This document shows, piece by piece, positions 1-8,359 of a stretch of 64,000 nt of DNA. The position numbers were made by a program, and so were the translations under genes. Numbering within the stretch: position 1 is the first letter of the stretch; each line of letters begins with the position of its first letter. The notes beneath the pieces are model-generated. The model saw nothing but the letters and a program-made list of their open reading frames with translations, did not search any database and had not been told where the DNA came from. The stretch comes from Pseudodesulfovibrio aespoeensis Aspo-2 (lineage in GTDB: Bacteria; Desulfobacterota; Desulfovibrionia; Desulfovibrionales; Desulfovibrionaceae): assembly GCF_000176915.2 (NCBI RefSeq), contig NC_014844.1, positions 2,728,001-2,792,000 of the forward strand, in the 5' to 3' direction.

Positions 1-954
1 AATGGCCGCGATGTGGAAATGGCCGTGGCCTCCACCAAGGCGTTCTACTCCCAGGTGGCGGCGGGCAAGCTGCTCTCCCTGTGGCTGGCCAGCGTGCTTG
101 GCACCATGGACGCGGACGCCGTGACCGCCGAGATCACCGCCCTGGAGGGGCTGCCCGCCAAGATCGATCAGGTGCTCGACGGCAAGGAGGCCATCGCCGA
201 GGTGGCGAAAAAGTACGCCCCTGTCCACCGCTACTGGGCGCTGGTTGGCAACGGAGCCAACTGCGTGGCCGCGCAGGAGGTGCGCATCAAGCTCTCGGAG
301 CTGTGCTACAAGTCCATCCCCTGCGACGTGACCGAGGACAAGAAGCACATCGACCTCTCCACCGAGCCGCTGACCCTGGTCATGGCCAGCGACCTGCCCG
401 AGCTGGTGGTCATGGACACGGTCAAGGAAGTGACCATCTTCAAGGCGCACAACGGCTCGCCCATTGTCTTCTGCGCCGAGGACGAGACCCGCTTCGACGG
501 TGTGGCCGAGGCTGTCATCAAGGTGCCTCGCGCCGGCGGCGGGCTTGACTTCGTGACCGAAACCGTGGCCGGACACTGGTGGGGCATCGCCGCGGCCAAG
601 GCCATCGACGCCCACGCCGAGCCCTTCCGCGCCGCGCGCATCGCGCTTGGCGACATGATCGCCGATCCGGCCACCTGGGACCGCACCCTGGTCCTCAACC
701 AGCTCAACAAGTGCGTGGACCGCATCGCCTCAGGCGCGACCGACTCGGCCCTGCCCGCCCGTGTGGCCGCGGCCCTGGCCAACTACATGCTCTGGCTGGT
801 CAACCAGTCGCCCTCCATCTGCGTCACCGAGACCCGTCTGGCCGACATCCTGACCATCCTCAACAAGGCCATCGAGGAAATGACCCGCCCCATCGACACC
901 ATCCGCCACCAGGCAAAAACCGTGACAGTGGGCATCAGCAGACCGCAGGGGTAG
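1..954 (+). CDS. GlmS-like SIS-domain protein, C-terminal part (attTn7 target gene)
   Basis: The reading frame is open from the first base, so only the C-terminal ~317 residues are in the window. It begins inside a sugar-isomerase (SIS) domain: the VASTKAFYSQ stretch is the phosphosugar-binding motif typical of GlmS (glucosamine-6-phosphate synthase), and a second SIS-like segment follows. The extreme C terminus (HQAKTVTVGISR) corresponds to the conserved end of GlmS (LAKSVTV), which TnsD recognises in Tn7. The C-terminal extension between the SIS domain and this tail is longer than in classical GlmS, so this may be a GlmS paralogue. A Tn7-like end begins 6 bp after the stop codon. The base composition is GC-rich, unlike the transposon next to it. 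Confidence 0.8.
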   Translation, partial: NGRDVEMAVASTKAFYSQVAAGKLLSLWLASVLGTMDADAVTAEITALEGLPAKIDQVLDGKEAIAEVAKKYAPVHRYWALVGNGANCVAAQEVRIKLSELCYKSIPCDVTEDKKHIDLSTEPLTLVMASDLPELVVMDTVKEVTIFKAHNGSPIVFCAEDETRFDGVAEAVIKVPRAGGGLDFVTETVAGHWWGIAAAKAIDAHAEPFRAARIALGDMIADPATWDRTLVLNQLNKCVDRIASGATDSALPARVAAALANYMLWLVNQSPSICVTETRLADILTILNKAIEEMTRPIDTIRHQAKTVTVGISRPQG

Positions 955-960
955 CTCTGG

Positions 961-1008
961 TGTGGGCGAGTAATAAAGTTGAGAACCAAGTAATAAAGTT
1001 GAGAACTA
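961..1008 (+). repeat. Tn7-like right (R) end of the outer transposon
   Basis: The end starts TGTGGGCGAGTAATAAAG, matching the TGTGGGCG start of Tn7, and holds two closely packed copies of the probable TnsB-binding site (AGTAATAAAGTTGAGAAC). Packed sites next to tnsA are characteristic of the Tn7 R end, which also lies next to glmS in Tn7. The matching L end is at 48011-48155. The 5 bp on the left (TCTGG) do not match the 5 bp after 48155 (ACCCG), so no target duplication is visible. Confidence 0.85.
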
Positions 1009-1056
1009 AAGCCGCTTCTGGTAATCACATTAAGTGAACCAACCAGGAGCGGCTTT
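1009..1056 (+). promoter_or_regulatory. hairpin between R end and tnsA, covering the tnsA ribosome binding site
   Basis: AAGCCGCTTCTGGT (1009-1022) pairs with ACCAGGAGCGGCTT (1042-1055). The 3' arm contains the AGGAG ribosome binding site of tnsA, and a T-rich tract follows. It could end read-through from the glmS-like gene, limit tnsA translation, or both. Similar hairpins occur at 51081-51125 and, decayed, at 18478-18520. Confidence 0.6.
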
Positions 1057-1060
1057 ATTC

Positions 1061-1885
1061 ATGGCAAAAAAGAAGTACTCCCATACGGATGTAACGTTTC
1101 AGCGATGGATCAAAGAAGGACGCGGCGCAGGCAGAGGCCGCGACTATAAACCATGGCTGACAGTAAGAGACCTCCCTTCCCTAGGGCGTTCTCACCGAAT
1201 TTTCGGGCACAAATCCCAAAGGACCCACCACCTGTTCTCCGATCTGGAGCTTGCGGTCTTCCTCCTTCTTGAATGGCAGACAACAACTCTGGAAATAAGA
1301 GAGCAATTTCCGCTTCAACGAGAACTCACTATTGAGATCGCTGAACAATGTGGCATTCCCCACCCGTCGGTGGCAGGTGTCACTCAGTACATGTCCTCAG
1401 ATTTTCTAGTGACCGCTTCTCAAGCTGAATTCCCAAAGTTTGCAATACAAGCAAAACGCTCTGAAGATCTCGTCAAACCAAGAGTGATCGAAAAGCTGGA
1501 GTTGGAACGGCAATATTGGCAGCGAAAAAACACCCCCTGGTTTCTGATCACAGAAAAAGAGATTCCCTCTGCTGTCTTTCAAAACATAGAATGGCTTTAC
1601 CCTGCTCAACGCGGCGAGATAGCAACGTCCGACCTGATTCATCGACTCAGCATCTACAATCATCATTTTGCTGAACGCCCGGATTCTACTATTATAAACA
1701 TAGCGAAATCACTTGATGTCGCATACGCACTCCCTGTGGGAGAATCACTACGCGAGATCCGCCAACTGCTCGCCCACCGCTTCTTCATTTTTGATTTGTA
1801 CAAGCCATTTCGGAAACTCACTCCAGCGGACCTTGTCCCCTTAGACACCGCAACTATGGAGGTGCTTCAGCATGTTCAGAATTAA
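1061..1885 (+). CDS. tnsA: TnsA, Tn7-type transposition endonuclease
   Basis: TnsA cuts the 5' ends of the transposon and, with TnsB, makes cut-and-paste transposition possible. Starting at the ATG at 1061 (MAKKKYSHTD, 274 aa), the catalytic residues of the PD-(D/E)XK nuclease fall at E63 (SDLE), D114 (SSDF) and K132 (QAK), the same numbers as in Tn7 TnsA; this supports the start choice. An upstream GTG at 1034 is less likely because AGGAG sits correctly for 1061. The C-terminal third is the helical region that contacts TnsC in Tn7. The end overlaps tnsB by 14 bp, which points to one tns operon. Confidence 0.95.
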   Translation: MAKKKYSHTDVTFQRWIKEGRGAGRGRDYKPWLTVRDLPSLGRSHRIFGHKSQRTHHLFSDLELAVFLLLEWQTTTLEIREQFPLQRELTIEIAEQCGIPHPSVAGVTQYMSSDFLVTASQAEFPKFAIQAKRSEDLVKPRVIEKLELERQYWQRKNTPWFLITEKEIPSAVFQNIEWLYPAQRGEIATSDLIHRLSIYNHHFAERPDSTIINIAKSLDVAYALPVGESLREIRQLLAHRFFIFDLYKPFRKLTPADLVPLDTATMEVLQHVQN

Positions 1886-3959
1886 TGAAGTCCTCACACA
1901 CGAAGGGACGCTGTTCAGGGTCCTATCTCTACTTGGAGAGCAGATCGTCTGGATCAACATCGAAGACTCCAGAGGACTCCCCTCACTTGTCTTTGTCAGC
2001 GAACTCTCGAAGGCCTTTGATGACGAAATGCTCATCCGAGCTGATGATCCATATGCAAAACTTATCCTTGCAACTCCAGAAGAAGGCAGCACGGCACAGC
2101 TCAAGCGAGATAAGAATTTCAGGCTAATTCGAGATATTATCAGTGATCCGCTTTTTTACGACCCACAAGTCAGGGGTGCCAAGATCAAGGAAGTCGCCTC
2201 AGCCAACAGTGCGTCCAAATCAAACTTATACAAACTCATTCGCCGCTATTGGCAACGAGGGCAAACCCCTAATGCGCTTTTACCTCATTATAAAAACTCC
2301 GGCGGAAAAGGGAAAAAACGCAAAGCCAACGGCAAAAAGTTTGGCCGTCCCCGCACTATTAGTCCGGGCGTAGGCGCAACCATTGACGAACAAACAGAGC
2401 GCCTTTTCAGGATAGCGATTGATAAACACCTACTCACAGAAAATAAAAGTGATTTTCCATATGCCCATCGGAGGTTTACAACACTCTACAAGAACTATTT
2501 CCCGGACACGTCTGAATCTGAAATTCCTACGAAATGGCAAATGCTGCACTTTTACAAGCGCGAGTACAGCCTTACTGAAAAGCTCAGAAAACGGACCAAC
2601 AAAATCGAATACAACAAGGATGTCAGGCAACTTTCATCCACAGCAAATGCAAAGACTCTTGGACCTGGTTCCCGCTATGAAATAGACGCCACCATTGCAG
2701 ACATATATCTGGTCTCCGACAGTGATCGGGGCAACATAGTAGGTCGTCCTGTTATCTATTTTGTCAAAGATGTGTTCAGCCGCATGATAGCTGGTTTCTA
2801 TGTTGGGTTTGAAAATCCGTCATATGCAACTGCAATCCAAGCTCTGACGATGGCTATGACCAACAAAGTTCAACTCTGCGCAGAGTACGGTGTTAAAATT
2901 TCAGAGGAAGACTGGCCCACAGTCGGGCTGCCGGATGCAATACTAGCTGACAGAGGCGAACTACTGGGCCACCAAATCGAATCCCTCGAAAACAGTTTTT
3001 CCGTCAGAATCGAAAATACTCCTCCTTACCGGGGAGACGCAAAAGGTATAGTTGAACGTAGCTTCAGGACCATTCAGGCCGAGTTTAAACCGTTTGCCCC
3101 CGGCGTTGTGGGCAAAACAAAAATCAAGAAGCACGGCGGACGCGACTATCGGCTCGATGCCAGATTCCCCGTTCAAGAATTCAAGGAGATTATCCTCTCC
3201 TCTATCCTCATGCACAATCGATTTGATGTATTGGAAAAATATGATCGCGAAGCCGATATGCCACCAGACTTAGAAATGACGCCGCTCTCCATCTGGAATT
3301 GGGGTATCCAGCACAGAACGGGACGCCTGCGGGCAGCCCCTGAAGAAGCCATACGAATTAGCTTGTTGCCAAGAACCAAGGCAACCATTTCCGATTTAGG
3401 TATTTCTGTCTTTGGCGTATACTACACTTGCCCTGAAATAATAGAGCAAGGCTGGCTCCACCGTGCCAAAGAAGTACGAAGGCCCGTTGGATTGCAAGCA
3501 GCGTTTGATCCAAGCTCCGCCGACAAGATCTACCTCTTTCCGTCAAAGGACAAAGGGGAATACTGGACATGTAGTTTGACACCAAGATCCAGAGAGTTTG
3601 CTGGCGCTTCATTCTGGGATGTGTGGCAAATAAAAAATCAACAGAAAAAGACTGTTGCCACAAGCCGACAGCGTTTAAACGAGCAAAAAAGACAGCACGA
3701 AGAATTCATCGCAAAAAAGATCAAGGCAGCTCAACAGCGATCTCCTCAACTTGACGATTTGAGCGACGCAGAGCGCATTCGGAGTATTCGCTCCAACAAA
3801 GAAAACGAAAAAAGGATAGAACGACAACAGCGCAACCCAGAAAACAGTCAAAAGACTAATGCAAGAAAGGGCAAGACCATTCCTTTCAAGGAGAATACGC
3901 TCGAAAAATATGATTACCCAAATCTCATAGAGGAACTCTTCGACAACGAGGATAACTAA
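1872..3959 (+). CDS. tnsB: TnsB, DDE transposase of the Tn7-like element
   Basis: TnsB binds the repeats in the transposon ends and carries out 3' strand cleavage and joining. The protein has 695 aa, close to Tn7 TnsB. The DDE triad is visible at D272 (YEIDAT), D360 (LADRGE) and E395 (GIVERS), one residue off the Tn7 positions. DNA-binding domains occupy about residues 1-260, with the RNase H-fold core after that. The C-terminal tail is basic and low-complexity (about 590-695), as expected for the part that contacts TnsC. The gene overlaps tnsA and its stop codon touches the tnsC start, so translation is probably coupled. Confidence 0.96.
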   Translation: MFRINEVLTHEGTLFRVLSLLGEQIVWINIEDSRGLPSLVFVSELSKAFDDEMLIRADDPYAKLILATPEEGSTAQLKRDKNFRLIRDIISDPLFYDPQVRGAKIKEVASANSASKSNLYKLIRRYWQRGQTPNALLPHYKNSGGKGKKRKANGKKFGRPRTISPGVGATIDEQTERLFRIAIDKHLLTENKSDFPYAHRRFTTLYKNYFPDTSESEIPTKWQMLHFYKREYSLTEKLRKRTNKIEYNKDVRQLSSTANAKTLGPGSRYEIDATIADIYLVSDSDRGNIVGRPVIYFVKDVFSRMIAGFYVGFENPSYATAIQALTMAMTNKVQLCAEYGVKISEEDWPTVGLPDAILADRGELLGHQIESLENSFSVRIENTPPYRGDAKGIVERSFRTIQAEFKPFAPGVVGKTKIKKHGGRDYRLDARFPVQEFKEIILSSILMHNRFDVLEKYDREADMPPDLEMTPLSIWNWGIQHRTGRLRAAPEEAIRISLLPRTKATISDLGISVFGVYYTCPEIIEQGWLHRAKEVRRPVGLQAAFDPSSADKIYLFPSKDKGEYWTCSLTPRSREFAGASFWDVWQIKNQQKKTVATSRQRLNEQKRQHEEFIAKKIKAAQQRSPQLDDLSDAERIRSIRSNKENEKRIERQQRNPENSQKTNARKGKTIPFKENTLEKYDYPNLIEELFDNEDN

Positions 3960-5600
3960 ATGGCTCTACCGAAGAACATGGTAAAAGCGGTATACCGTCC
4001 TTCCAGCATCCCACAATACAAGGGCAACCCTTTGATTGAGGCCTTACCTCCATTGATGGATACCCGGCAGGTAAGATCCGGCCTGACCGGAAACGTACAA
4101 TTCGATCCTAAAGACATCTATGCCGGGGCCCGTGAAAGGGCGCATATCATATCCTCGTTGCTTGACGACTTCTTCCAACCTCTTTCTGCTCATGTTCAGT
4201 TGGAAGAAAAAATCTCAATCATGATAAGACAGGGCTACGTTGGAAGAAATTTGGCAGATGGCTCGCTCAACACGCACATGCAAAACGGCTACGAGCGAGT
4301 GATGACTGGAGATCTGGAGGTTTGCCGTTTTGAACACGCAAAATCAACGGCCTCAAGTCTCTCCCTAATTGGCTGCTCTGGCAGCGGGAAAAGCACGACT
4401 ATCAGCCGCGTTTTTTCGACGTATCCTCAAGTTATTTACCATGAAGAACGCAACTTCACTCAGATAACTTACCTCAAAGTAGATTGTCCTCACGATGGAA
4501 CTCTGAAGAATCTATGCAGACAATTCTTCATGGCAGTAGATCGCGTCCTACACACCGATTATGAGACCAAATACACCGGCAAACGCCACGGTACCGATAA
4601 GCTGCTAGCAATGATGAGCCAAGTTGCTAACACTCACGCCATAGGAGTGCTTATCATCGACGAAATCCAGCACCTTGATCGTCGGCGTTCAGGTGGTGTG
4701 GAGAAAATGCTCAACTTCTTTGTCACATTGGTAAACACAATTGGGTTGCCGGTCATATTCGTTGGGACGCCCAAGGCCAGACCTATTTTTGAAAGAGACT
4801 TACGCTCCGCAAGGCGCGGAGCAGGATTTGGCTCATTGTTTTGGGAGCCCATGAAAGCACCTGATATCAGCCCAGGTATGAAAACAGAATGGATGGCTTT
4901 TTCTGACAAACTATGGACATACCAATGGCTCCAAAAGTGTGACGTGAGTCTTAGTGAGGACCTTAGGGCTTGTTGGTATGATCTCTCGCAAGGAGTCCTC
5001 GACATTGTCGTCAAACTATTCGTCCTGGCCCAATTAAGAGCTATTACCACGGGGGGAGAACGAATAACAACGGGGCTCTTGCAAAAGGTTTACGACGATG
5101 AATTAAAGCCAGTGCATCCCATGCTAGCCGCACTTCGTTCAGGCGATCCTGAGAGGATTGCGCAGTACTCTGACTTGATTGTTCCCAACATTGATCTAAA
5201 ACTGCTCGAACTGACAGCTTCAATCAAACTCCCGGCACCGCTAAGAACCGAAGCAACTCTCTTTGATGAGAATCCGCAGGCTCAACGCTTATACAATTTA
5301 CTCGTCGGCATGGAATGCGAAGGGAATCGAATCGTCCCTCTAGTAATAAGAGTGTTGGAAGCCCATCCAGACCTCAAAACATCCAAAATGATCGAACTCG
5401 CACTAAAATGGTATGAGTCACAGGAAGCTCCTCGCCCCCCAACGAAGGCCAAGTCTATTCCTCGAAAGGATTGGCATTCGCTAGGCTCGGAGGACCTCAG
5501 GTTCGTGTTTTCCCAGACCGACTCCAAAGACATGTACGAGCACCTGAAGCAAAACTCCATGATCTTCGACATGGAAGACTGGTTACGCAAGCCGGGGTAA
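3960..5600 (+). CDS. tnsC: TnsC, AAA+ target regulator ATPase
   Basis: TnsC is the ATP-dependent matchmaker between the TnsAB transposase and the target selectors TnsD and TnsE. The 546-aa protein (Tn7 TnsC 555 aa) has a Walker A motif GCSGSGKST at 138-146 and a Walker B VLIIDE at 230-235. The regions on either side of the AAA+ core match the usual TnsC layout (N-terminal TnsD contact, C-terminal TnsA contact). It begins directly after the tnsB stop codon and ends 4 bp before tnsD. No frameshift is seen, so it appears functional. Confidence 0.95.
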   Translation: MALPKNMVKAVYRPSSIPQYKGNPLIEALPPLMDTRQVRSGLTGNVQFDPKDIYAGARERAHIISSLLDDFFQPLSAHVQLEEKISIMIRQGYVGRNLADGSLNTHMQNGYERVMTGDLEVCRFEHAKSTASSLSLIGCSGSGKSTTISRVFSTYPQVIYHEERNFTQITYLKVDCPHDGTLKNLCRQFFMAVDRVLHTDYETKYTGKRHGTDKLLAMMSQVANTHAIGVLIIDEIQHLDRRRSGGVEKMLNFFVTLVNTIGLPVIFVGTPKARPIFERDLRSARRGAGFGSLFWEPMKAPDISPGMKTEWMAFSDKLWTYQWLQKCDVSLSEDLRACWYDLSQGVLDIVVKLFVLAQLRAITTGGERITTGLLQKVYDDELKPVHPMLAALRSGDPERIAQYSDLIVPNIDLKLLELTASIKLPAPLRTEATLFDENPQAQRLYNLLVGMECEGNRIVPLVIRVLEAHPDLKTSKMIELALKWYESQEAPRPPTKAKSIPRKDWHSLGSEDLRFVFSQTDSKDMYEHLKQNSMIFDMEDWLRKPG

Positions 5601-5604
5601 ACCC

Positions 5605-6285
5605 ATGCTCAATTTCCCCATGCCATACCCTGACGAACTATTGTACAGCACTGTGGCGCGGGCTGGTGTCCATTTCGGAATAACAAGCCCCAAACAACTT
5701 CTTGATGAAGTCTTCAACAACAGAAAGGTCGTTGCCACAGCTGACCTTCCATCTCACATTCAAGCCATATCCGAGCAGTATCCCAAATCACTAGATCTGA
5801 CAGCTGAAACTCTTGCTTACAAGCATACGCTGTTTCCGCTCTACGCCCCATTTATCCCGGAACCAAGACGACTCAAAAGCCTTAACAGGATGATGCATTG
5901 CACCAAAGGCGCAGTACATCTAGCTTTAGGTGTTACGACATCACAGATTCAACAGAAGCAACATTTCCGACTCTGCCCTGAATGTATGGAAGAGCAACTC
6001 TCAAAATATGGGGAATACTACTGGGCTCGTCAATGGCAAGCGGCAGGCTATAAATATTGCCTCAAACACGCAGAACTGAACAGCACGCGGTATGCACTGC
6101 ATAATTACCACCGACATTCTTTCATCGCCCTCGCACCTACCACAGCCTGCTTGCCTCCCCGATCAAATTCACCGCCCCGAGATAAACGCATCGAAAAGAG
6201 AGTGGAAGAGCTCCTTAGTCTGCCCCCAACACATTCTCCCAGCTTTGAACAATGGAACCTCTTGTATAAACAGGTAGCCCGCACC
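5605..6285 (+). pseudogene. tnsD: TnsD (TniQ family), N-terminal part, split by an IS3-family insertion
   Basis: TnsD directs insertion to attTn7 by binding the end of glmS. This part encodes the TniQ domain: PMPYPDELLYS at the N terminus and a zinc finger with C124, C127 (CPEC) and C152, H155 (CLKH), the same positions as in Tn7 TnsD. After residue 227 the frame enters an IS3-family element (6286-7524) flanked by CACC duplications. Removing the IS and one CACC joins this part in frame to 7529-8359, giving 503 aa (Tn7 TnsD 508 aa). The gene was therefore intact before the insertion. Confidence 0.93.
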
Positions 6286-6356
6286 TGTAAAGTCCCCGTA
6301 AACTAGGTCCATTGCCAAGTAGAGACTTCTGGCCCAAAATGGGACAGGAGTTTTGT

Positions 6357-6671
6357 ATGCGTAAATCGAAGTTCAGTGAGTACCAGATCGTCAAGATCCT
6401 GAAGGCAGTGGAAGGCGGACGGACTGTCGTCGATGTCTGCCGCGAGCACGGCGTGAGCAGCGCCACGTACTACAAGTGGAAGTCAAAGTATGGCGGCATG
6501 GAGGCATCCGATATCCAACGGATGAAGGATCTCGAAGCGGAGAACCGTAAGCTCAAGCAGATGTTCGCCGACCTCAGCCTGGAAAACATGGCGCTCAAGG
6601 ATGTAATCGAAAAAAACTCTGAGGCCAGTTCAACGCAAGGAAGTTGTCACGCACATGGTCAACGCGTTTGA
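6357..6671 (+). CDS. IS3-family transposase OrfA (IS407-like), copy 1
   Basis: OrfA is the small DNA-binding protein of IS3-type elements. It starts at ATG 6357 (MRKSKFSEYQ) after a GGACAGGAG ribosome binding site, has an N-terminal helix-turn-helix (VVDVCREHGVSSATYYKWKS) and a leucine-zipper-like helix (DLEAENRKLKQMFADL). Family members usually end with EKKL; here the frame leaves that ending at an A7 tract (6610-6616) and runs on to 6671, overlapping orfB. Slippage on this tract would restore the family C terminus or help make an OrfAB fusion. Both copies in the window share the A7 tract. Confidence 0.88.
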   Translation: MRKSKFSEYQIVKILKAVEGGRTVVDVCREHGVSSATYYKWKSKYGGMEASDIQRMKDLEAENRKLKQMFADLSLENMALKDVIEKNSEASSTQGSCHAHGQRV

Positions 6672-7533
6672 GCTGAGCTCGCGCAAGGCCTGCGCGGCCA
6701 TGGGCATCAGTAGGAGCTACTACGCCTACAAGCCGCACCCGCGGGACGATAGCGATGTCATCGCAGCCTTGACTGAACTGGCCGAGAAAAAGCCTACATG
6801 GGGCTTCAGTAAACTTTTCAACGTCCTTCGACAGCAGGGCAAGCCCTGGAACCACAAGAAGGTTTGGAGGGTTTACTGCCTCTTGAAAATGAACCTGAAG
6901 CGCAAGGCCAAGAAGCGGCTTCCGCAAGCCTCTCGGACGGCAGTGGCCCAGCCGCTTGCGCCAAACCATTGCTGGTCGATCGATTTCATGCGGGACACCC
7001 TTTACAGCGGTCGCGTCTTCAGGACTTTCAACGCTGTAGATGATTACAACCGTGAGGCCTTGGCCGTGGAAATCGATACCAATATGCCAGCAGGAAGAGT
7101 GGTAAGGGTGCTGGATCGGGTCGCCGAAGAGCGTGGCTGCTATCCCGAAAGGTTGCGAATGGACAATGGTCCGGAGTTCTCGGGGACTGTCATGGCGGCC
7201 TGGGCAGAATCGCATGGCGTGAATCTGGAGTTCATTCAGCCTGGCAAGCCCACCCAGAACTCATACATCGAGCGGTTCAACCGGACCTACAGAGAAGAAG
7301 TGCTTGATTTGTACGTGTTCAACAGCCTGAGCGAAGTTCGGGCCATTACGGAGGACTTTATCCGTGAGTACAACGAGGGACGTCCTCATGAATCCCTGGG
7401 GAATATGTCGCCGATAAATTTTGCTGCCCAGAGGGCAGGGGGTACCCCCTGCCCTCTGGGCAACCCCCCCGAAAACTGTCGGGAGTCTCTACCGTTAACT
7501 GGCCCTATGAAAGGGGACTTTACACACCGCTGA
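6655..7533 (+). CDS. IS3-family transposase OrfB (DDE), copy 1
   Basis: This is the catalytic part of the transposase, with an HTH_21-type region and an rve integrase core. The DDE residues are seen in WSIDFM, DNGPEF and YIERFN. The C-terminal conserved region ends at about SLGNMSPINFA; the extra residues after it are encoded by a 38-bp GGTACC-centred palindrome and the IS terminus. The stop codon (7531-7533) lies in flanking tnsD sequence, beyond the IS end at 7524, so this ORF has no stop of its own. The frame is probably open upstream to about 6619 for an OrfAB fusion. Confidence 0.88.
   Translation: MVNAFELSSRKACAAMGISRSYYAYKPHPRDDSDVIAALTELAEKKPTWGFSKLFNVLRQQGKPWNHKKVWRVYCLLKMNLKRKAKKRLPQASRTAVAQPLAPNHCWSIDFMRDTLYSGRVFRTFNAVDDYNREALAVEIDTNMPAGRVVRVLDRVAEERGCYPERLRMDNGPEFSGTVMAAWAESHGVNLEFIQPGKPTQNSYIERFNRTYREEVLDLYVFNSLSEVRAITEDFIREYNEGRPHESLGNMSPINFAAQRAGGTPCPLGNPPENCRESLPLTGPMKGDFTHR
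7425..7462. repeat. 38-bp perfect palindrome at the transposase 3' end (copy 1)
   Basis: Arms TGCCCAGAGGGCAGGGG and the complement meet at GGTACC. It sits just after the conserved end of OrfB. An equivalent GGTACC-centred palindrome of different sequence is found at the same place in the unrelated 1288-bp IS at 14755 and 16564. It may form a cruciform or a transcription stop. Confidence 0.85.
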
Positions 7534-8359
7534 CGTTACTAGAAAAAGCAAAGTCATCTACGCCGCCCTCAAGCACAAAGTATTGTCCAACTGGCCTACC
7601 CACAAACTCCACGAGTTAGGCATCCCTGTTACTGACAGCCAATCCAACTGGCTGCGGATATTCATGAGAAAGCAACGAAAGGCGTTCAGCTATCTGCAAC
7701 ACATTGTGGTACTGGAATCCCTACTGGGATCGGAGTGGCTTTTTGAAGAAGTGATTTCTCAGGCGCATAAGCAGACCATCCAGGAGAGCACGTCTTCATA
7801 CTCCCCATCCAAGAGCCACTCGCTATCGACTCTCCACGCCAAACGTAACGCATGGCTAGAGATGGTGAAGGTCAAGGGAACGAGAGAAGCGCGGCTGTCT
7901 GGAGGTGATCATATTTACACATGGCTTTACAGAAATGATCGAAACTGGCTAAAAAGAATCAACAGGAAGCACAGAAAAGCAACACGTTCGGAAAATCGAC
8001 GAGTTAACTGGCATGAACGCGACAAGCATATCCTTCAAAGGCTTGAAGCCATTAAGCAGAACCGTGCCAACAAGTTGGACTCACCGCGCCGAAGCAAAAA
8101 TTGGTATAGCGCGCAAGCTGGATGCCAGCACATGTCACGCAAGATGGACAAGCTCCCTCTTTCGGCAGCGTTCTTGGAAAACAACAGCGAAGACGTTGCC
8201 AATTATCAGATAAGGAGGATCATCCGAGTCATGCAAGCCTATGATGCGCCACTGGCGGAACTACCTTACTGGGAGCTCTTGCGGCTATCAGGACTAAGCG
8301 AGCAGAGAATGAAAAAGCGAACCAGACAGTTTTTGCAACATTTAGGATGGTCAGTGTGA
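7525..8359 (+). pseudogene. tnsD: TnsD, C-terminal part, after the IS insertion
   Basis: This is the remaining 276 codons of TnsD, read in the same frame as 5605-6285 once the IS and one CACC copy are removed (junction codons ACC-GCT). The region matches the TnsD C-terminal half by its W/R-rich repeats (for example YRNDRNWLKRINRKH), which binds attTn7 DNA in Tn7. As it stands it has no good start; ATG 7583 is internal. Its end overlaps tnsE by 13 bp. The split should abolish site-specific insertion unless the IS excises or the two halves complement each other. Confidence 0.92.

Larger units (their letters stand above)
6286..7524 (+). mobile_element. IS3-family element (IS407-like), copy 1, inserted in tnsD
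   Basis: 1239 bp, ends TGTAAAGTCCCC...GGGGACTTTACA, flanked by a 4-bp duplication CACC (6282-6285 and 7525-7528). Contains overlapping orfA and orfB. A second copy of the same length lies at 34799-36037 and a decayed fragment at 18321-18454. A perfect 38-bp palindrome centred on GGTACC lies near the orfB 3' end (7425-7462). Confidence 0.93.
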
